Below, in pieces: positions 39,463 to 42,155 of a stretch of 42,155 nt of DNA. The stretch covers positions 1-42,155 of the forward strand of contig NZ_WSRW01000010.1 of assembly GCF_009770985.1 (NCBI RefSeq). Direction: 5' to 3'. The notes beneath the pieces were generated by a model. The model ran no database searches and was not told the DNA's origin. It saw only the letters and a program-made list of their open reading frames with translations. Position 1 is the first letter of the stretch. Each line of letters begins with the position of its first letter. Source of the stretch: Mucilaginibacter lacusdianchii (GTDB lineage: Bacteria; Bacteroidota; Bacteroidia; Sphingobacteriales; Sphingobacteriaceae). The translations under genes were made by a program, and so were the position numbers.

Positions 39463-40008
39463 ATGAGTACTCAACATCCATGGCATCAGGTATCGCCTGG
39501 CGAAAATATACCTGAAGTCGTAAATGCTATTATTGAAATTCCTAAAGGCTCAAAAGCCAAATACGAGATTGACAAAGAATCTGGCCTGTTAAAGTTGGAT
39601 CGCGTATTATTCTCATCTGTAATGTATCCGGCTAATTATGGCTTTATTCCACAAACTTATTGTGATGATAAAGACCCGTTGGACATTCTGGTGATTTGTT
39701 CTGTTGATGTATTCCCACTGTCGATGATTGAAGCCAAAGTAATTGGCGTAATGCACATGGTGGATAATGGCGAACAAGATGACAAAATTATTGCCGTAGC
39801 TAAAAACGATATGTCGGTTAACTACATCAATGATTTGAATGAGTTACCGCCGCACACTATGAAAGAGATTGTACGTTTCTTCCAGGATTATAAAAAGCTG
39901 GAAGGTAAAAACGTAACCATTGAGCACTTAATGGGCAAGCCATATGCGCTTAAGGTAATTAACGAAAGCATGGAGTTGTATAATTCCACTTTCCCTGCGT
40001 ACCAATAA
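39463..40008 (+). CDS. ppa: Inorganic pyrophosphatase (family I)
   Basis: A 181-residue soluble enzyme that hydrolyses diphosphate to two phosphates, driving biosynthetic reactions. The active-site signature D69-K-D71-P-L-D74 (CDDKDPLDIL) supplies Mg2+ ligands, and YEIDKESGLLKLDRVL with YPANYGFIPQT is the conserved upstream part. Length is in the usual range. Polyprenyl synthase, MetK and other diphosphate-releasing enzymes in the window depend on it generally; no specific link is implied. The gap to the next gene is seven bases. Confidence 0.97.
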   Translation: MSTQHPWHQVSPGENIPEVVNAIIEIPKGSKAKYEIDKESGLLKLDRVLFSSVMYPANYGFIPQTYCDDKDPLDILVICSVDVFPLSMIEAKVIGVMHMVDNGEQDDKIIAVAKNDMSVNYINDLNELPPHTMKEIVRFFQDYKKLEGKNVTIEHLMGKPYALKVINESMELYNSTFPAYQ

Positions 40009-40015
40009 TTAATAC

Positions 40016-41356
40016 ATGGGCCCCGACTTAGATATAAACGGTTTTCACATATTTTTAACCATATTTTTGGTTTTATTGAACGGCTTTTTTGTGGCGGCCG
40101 AATTTGCTATTGTACGCGTACGCGGATCGCAAATTGAAATACAGGCTAAAGCAGGAAGCCGCACGGCTAAGGTGGCCCGTGGCATAATGCATAATTTAGA
40201 TGGTTACCTGGCTGCTACGCAGCTGGGTATTACCATTGCATCGCTTGGCTTAGGCTGGGCCGGTGAAGAAGTAGTAACTACCATCATGCTTAAATTATTT
40301 AGCATGTTTGGTTTGGTTATTACATCTAGCTTTATAATCAATACCAGCCACGTAGTAGCCTTCATTACTATTACCATATTGCATATTGTATTTGGCGAAC
40401 TGGCGCCAAAAACACTGGCCATTCAGCGCTCGGTACGTACCGCTATGACGGTGTCTTACCCGTTGCGCTTTTTCTTTGTGGTATTTCGTCCGGCTATCTG
40501 GCTGTTAAACACGTTTGCTAACTTTATTTTGAGCCTGTTTGGTGTAAATGCCGTACATGGCGATGAAACACATCACAGTTCTGAAGAACTGCAATACCTG
40601 TTAGAGCAAGGCAAAGAAAGCGGTGCGCTGGATTCAAACGAACATGAATTGATTAAAAACGTGTTTGACTTCAACGAGCGGGTAGTTAAAAATATTATGG
40701 TGCCCCGCACCAAAATTTCAGGTATCGACATTTCTGCCAATAATCACGATTTGATGGAATGCCTGATTACCGAGGGCTACTCTCGCATGCCAGTTTATGA
40801 TGATACTATCGACAAGATTGTAGGTATTGTACATGCTAAGGATATTTTGCCTTTGCTGGCTCGTAAAACTGAGTTTGAATTAAAAGATATTATCCGCAAA
40901 CCTTACTTTATCCCGGAAACCAAAAAAATCAACGATTTAATGGCCGAGCTGCAGCAAAAACGCATTCAGATTGCCATTGTATTGGATGAATTTGGTGGTA
41001 CAGCTGGTATGGTAACCCTGGAAGATATTGTAGAGGAACTGGTAGGCGAAATTCAGGACGAGTTTGACGAGGAAAAACCGATTGTAGATAAAGTAAGCGA
41101 CCGCGAATTCATTGTAAGCGCTGTAGCTTCTATTTACGATGTAAACGGACATCTGCCGCATGATTTGCCTGAAGACGGCGATTTTGACACGGTATCTGGC
41201 TGGGTAAGCGAGGTGTTCGGCAAAATACCTGATGTAGGCGAACAGCGTGAGTCAAACGGGTACAACATTACGGTGCTACGCAAGTCGGACCAGAATGTGG
41301 AATCTGTAAAGCTGGAACTGCTGTTGAATGAAGAAGACATGAAAGATTTACATTAA
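40016..41356 (+). CDS. CNNM/CorC-type (DUF21-CBS-CorC_HlyC) membrane protein
   Basis: A 446-residue protein with an N-terminal DUF21/CNNM membrane domain at about 1-185 (three to four helices), a pair of CBS domains at about 205-330, and a C-terminal CorC_HlyC domain at about 345-435. CBS sequences such as MVPRTKISGIDI and YDDTIDKIVGIVHAKDIL bind adenine nucleotides. Members are linked to Mg2+ efflux; older annotations call them hemolysins. It follows ppa by seven bases, a possible functional pair because pyrophosphatase needs Mg2+. Confidence 0.93.
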   Translation: MGPDLDINGFHIFLTIFLVLLNGFFVAAEFAIVRVRGSQIEIQAKAGSRTAKVARGIMHNLDGYLAATQLGITIASLGLGWAGEEVVTTIMLKLFSMFGLVITSSFIINTSHVVAFITITILHIVFGELAPKTLAIQRSVRTAMTVSYPLRFFFVVFRPAIWLLNTFANFILSLFGVNAVHGDETHHSSEELQYLLEQGKESGALDSNEHELIKNVFDFNERVVKNIMVPRTKISGIDISANNHDLMECLITEGYSRMPVYDDTIDKIVGIVHAKDILPLLARKTEFELKDIIRKPYFIPETKKINDLMAELQQKRIQIAIVLDEFGGTAGMVTLEDIVEELVGEIQDEFDEEKPIVDKVSDREFIVSAVASIYDVNGHLPHDLPEDGDFDTVSGWVSEVFGKIPDVGEQRESNGYNITVLRKSDQNVESVKLELLLNEEDMKDLH

Positions 41357-41368
41357 GCCACTTAGCTG

Positions 41369-42079
41369 ATGCAAATTTTCTATACCCCCGATATTAATCC
41401 CCAGGCAGCAGTTTATACACTGACGGAAGAGGAAAGCAAACATGCCGTTCGTGTATTGCGCCTGGCAGCACAAGATATTATTCAACTGGTTGATGGTCGT
41501 GGTGGCTTTTATACCGCACGTATTCTTGAGGCGCATCCTAAAAAGACGCAGCTGCAAATAACCGAAGTGCAGCAACAATACGGCAAGCGCGACCATTACC
41601 TGCACATCGCGGTAGCACCTACCAAAAATATTGAGCGGCTGGAATGGTTTTTAGAAAAAGCTACCGAGATAGGGATTGATGAGATTTCGCTTATATTATG
41701 CCAGCGCTCGGAGCGTAAAGAGGCTAAAACCGATCGCTTAAATAAAATCATTACATCGGCGGTAAAGCAGTCGTTAAAAGCCTATCACCCGCAGCTTAAT
41801 TCGCTGACGCCATTCAGTAAGATGGTGCAGAGCTATCACGAAGGGCAAAAATTTATAGCGCACTGTTTACCTGGAAAAGATAAGGTAAGCTTAGCGTCGC
41901 AACTGGAACTACAAGGCAGTTGCCTGATTTTGATAGGGCCCGAAGGCGACTTTACTGAAAAGGAAATTGCCGAAGCTTTGCAAAACGGTTTTAAACCCAT
42001 AACTTTAGGCGAAAGCCGCCTGCGCACTGAAACGGCTGCGTTAGAAGCTTGCTTTGAAGTGAACTTTTTAAACAGATAG
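41369..42079 (+). CDS. rsmE: 16S rRNA (uracil-1498-N3)-methyltransferase
   Basis: A 236-residue SPOUT-class methyltransferase that methylates U1498 of 16S rRNA using SAM. The N-terminal PUA-like domain covers about 1-70 (with EESKHAVRVLRL), and the knotted domain carries ATEIGIDEISLILCQRSERK, LIGPEGDFTEKEI and the closing LGESRLRTETAALEACF SAM-binding loop. Length matches the family. It follows the CNNM gene by 12 bases, so it is probably the last gene of that unit. Confidence 0.96.
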   Translation: MQIFYTPDINPQAAVYTLTEEESKHAVRVLRLAAQDIIQLVDGRGGFYTARILEAHPKKTQLQITEVQQQYGKRDHYLHIAVAPTKNIERLEWFLEKATEIGIDEISLILCQRSERKEAKTDRLNKIITSAVKQSLKAYHPQLNSLTPFSKMVQSYHEGQKFIAHCLPGKDKVSLASQLELQGSCLILIGPEGDFTEKEIAEALQNGFKPITLGESRLRTETAALEACFEVNFLNR

Positions 42080-42091
42080 CCTTACCAAACC

Positions 42092-42104
42092 CTCTCGTCG
42101 AGAG
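42092..42104. repeat. Short perfect palindrome after rsmE
   Basis: CTCTCG-T-CGAGAG is palindromic around one base. It lies 13 bases after the rsmE stop, and is too short, with no T run, to call a terminator. Confidence 0.35.
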
Positions 42105-42138
42105 AACTTTTGATTGACGTAACGGTGAAAAACAAAAA

Positions 42139-42155
42139 TGTCATTTCGAGTGCTA
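42139..42155 (+). repeat. Partial TGTCATT intergenic repeat at the window edge
   Basis: TGTCATTTCGAGTGCTA shares its first seven bases and general layout with the minus-strand beginning of the repeat at 1681-1762. It is cut by the window end. Confidence 0.4.

Noticed and set aside
42092..42104. Terminator after rsmE
   Set aside because: The palindrome has six-base arms with a single-base centre and no T run, so it cannot form a normal terminator hairpin.
1..42155. CRISPR array, prophage, insertion sequence or toxin-antitoxin module
   Set aside because: No regularly spaced repeats, transposase or phage-type genes, or paired small toxin genes were found; the repeats present are short and isolated.

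Overview
The window looks like a chromosomal housekeeping segment of a Bacteroidota bacterium, most likely of the Sphingobacteriaceae (Mucilaginibacter or Pedobacter type). The evidence is the TTG-N20-TAnnTTTG promoter architecture (best seen before the tRNA and ahcY genes), the N-terminus of the TonB protein, the ExbB-ExbD-ExbD-TonB order, a Tat-exported lipoprotein of the Gfo/Idh/MocA family, and short intergenic repeats beginning TGTCATT. The genus is an inference from recall; no search was run.

Positions 1-8000 hold a minus-strand tRNA-Ser(GGA), a small secreted protein, a trans-polyprenyl diphosphate synthase, a Tat-lipoprotein oxidoreductase, a diadenylate cyclase (CdaA), a small exported protein of unknown role, a large M1 aminopeptidase and a bacilliredoxin. 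Positions 8000-18470 carry an M23 peptidase, S-adenosylhomocysteine hydrolase, a large TlpA-type thioredoxin-fold exported protein, a YbjQ-family protein, PdxJ, an EamA transporter, S-adenosylmethionine synthetase preceded by what reads as a SAM-II riboswitch, a lipid kinase and a SUI1/YciH factor. SAM synthesis (metK) and SAH removal (ahcY) are therefore both present, in separate transcription units.

Positions 18900-24840 form an energy-transduction cluster: ExbB, two ExbD proteins, TonB, a 76-residue membrane protein, a PstS-like binding protein and a TPR protein. The TonB terminator hairpin lies inside the reading frame of the 76-residue protein, so read-through may control the last three genes.

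Positions 24859-38733 hold all 14 subunits of NADH:quinone oxidoreductase in the order nuoA-nuoN. The run is interrupted between nuoF and nuoG by a 104-residue protein of unknown function and a gamma-glutamylcyclotransferase-like protein whose stop overlaps the nuoG start. NuoG is short (333 residues) and lacks the large molybdopterin-oxidoreductase-like domain. Several intra-operon spacers carry structure: a tandem 12-bp repeat (nuoA-nuoB), a 15-bp perfect inverted repeat (nuoI-nuoJ) and TTGCCGGT repeats (nuoK-nuoL).

Positions 38788-42079 carry a DedA membrane protein, inorganic pyrophosphatase, a CBS/CorC transporter-like protein and RsmE. No CRISPR array, prophage, transposase, rRNA or toxin-antitoxin pair was seen. 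The most interesting items are regulatory RNA structures and operon architecture rather than a new enzyme system.
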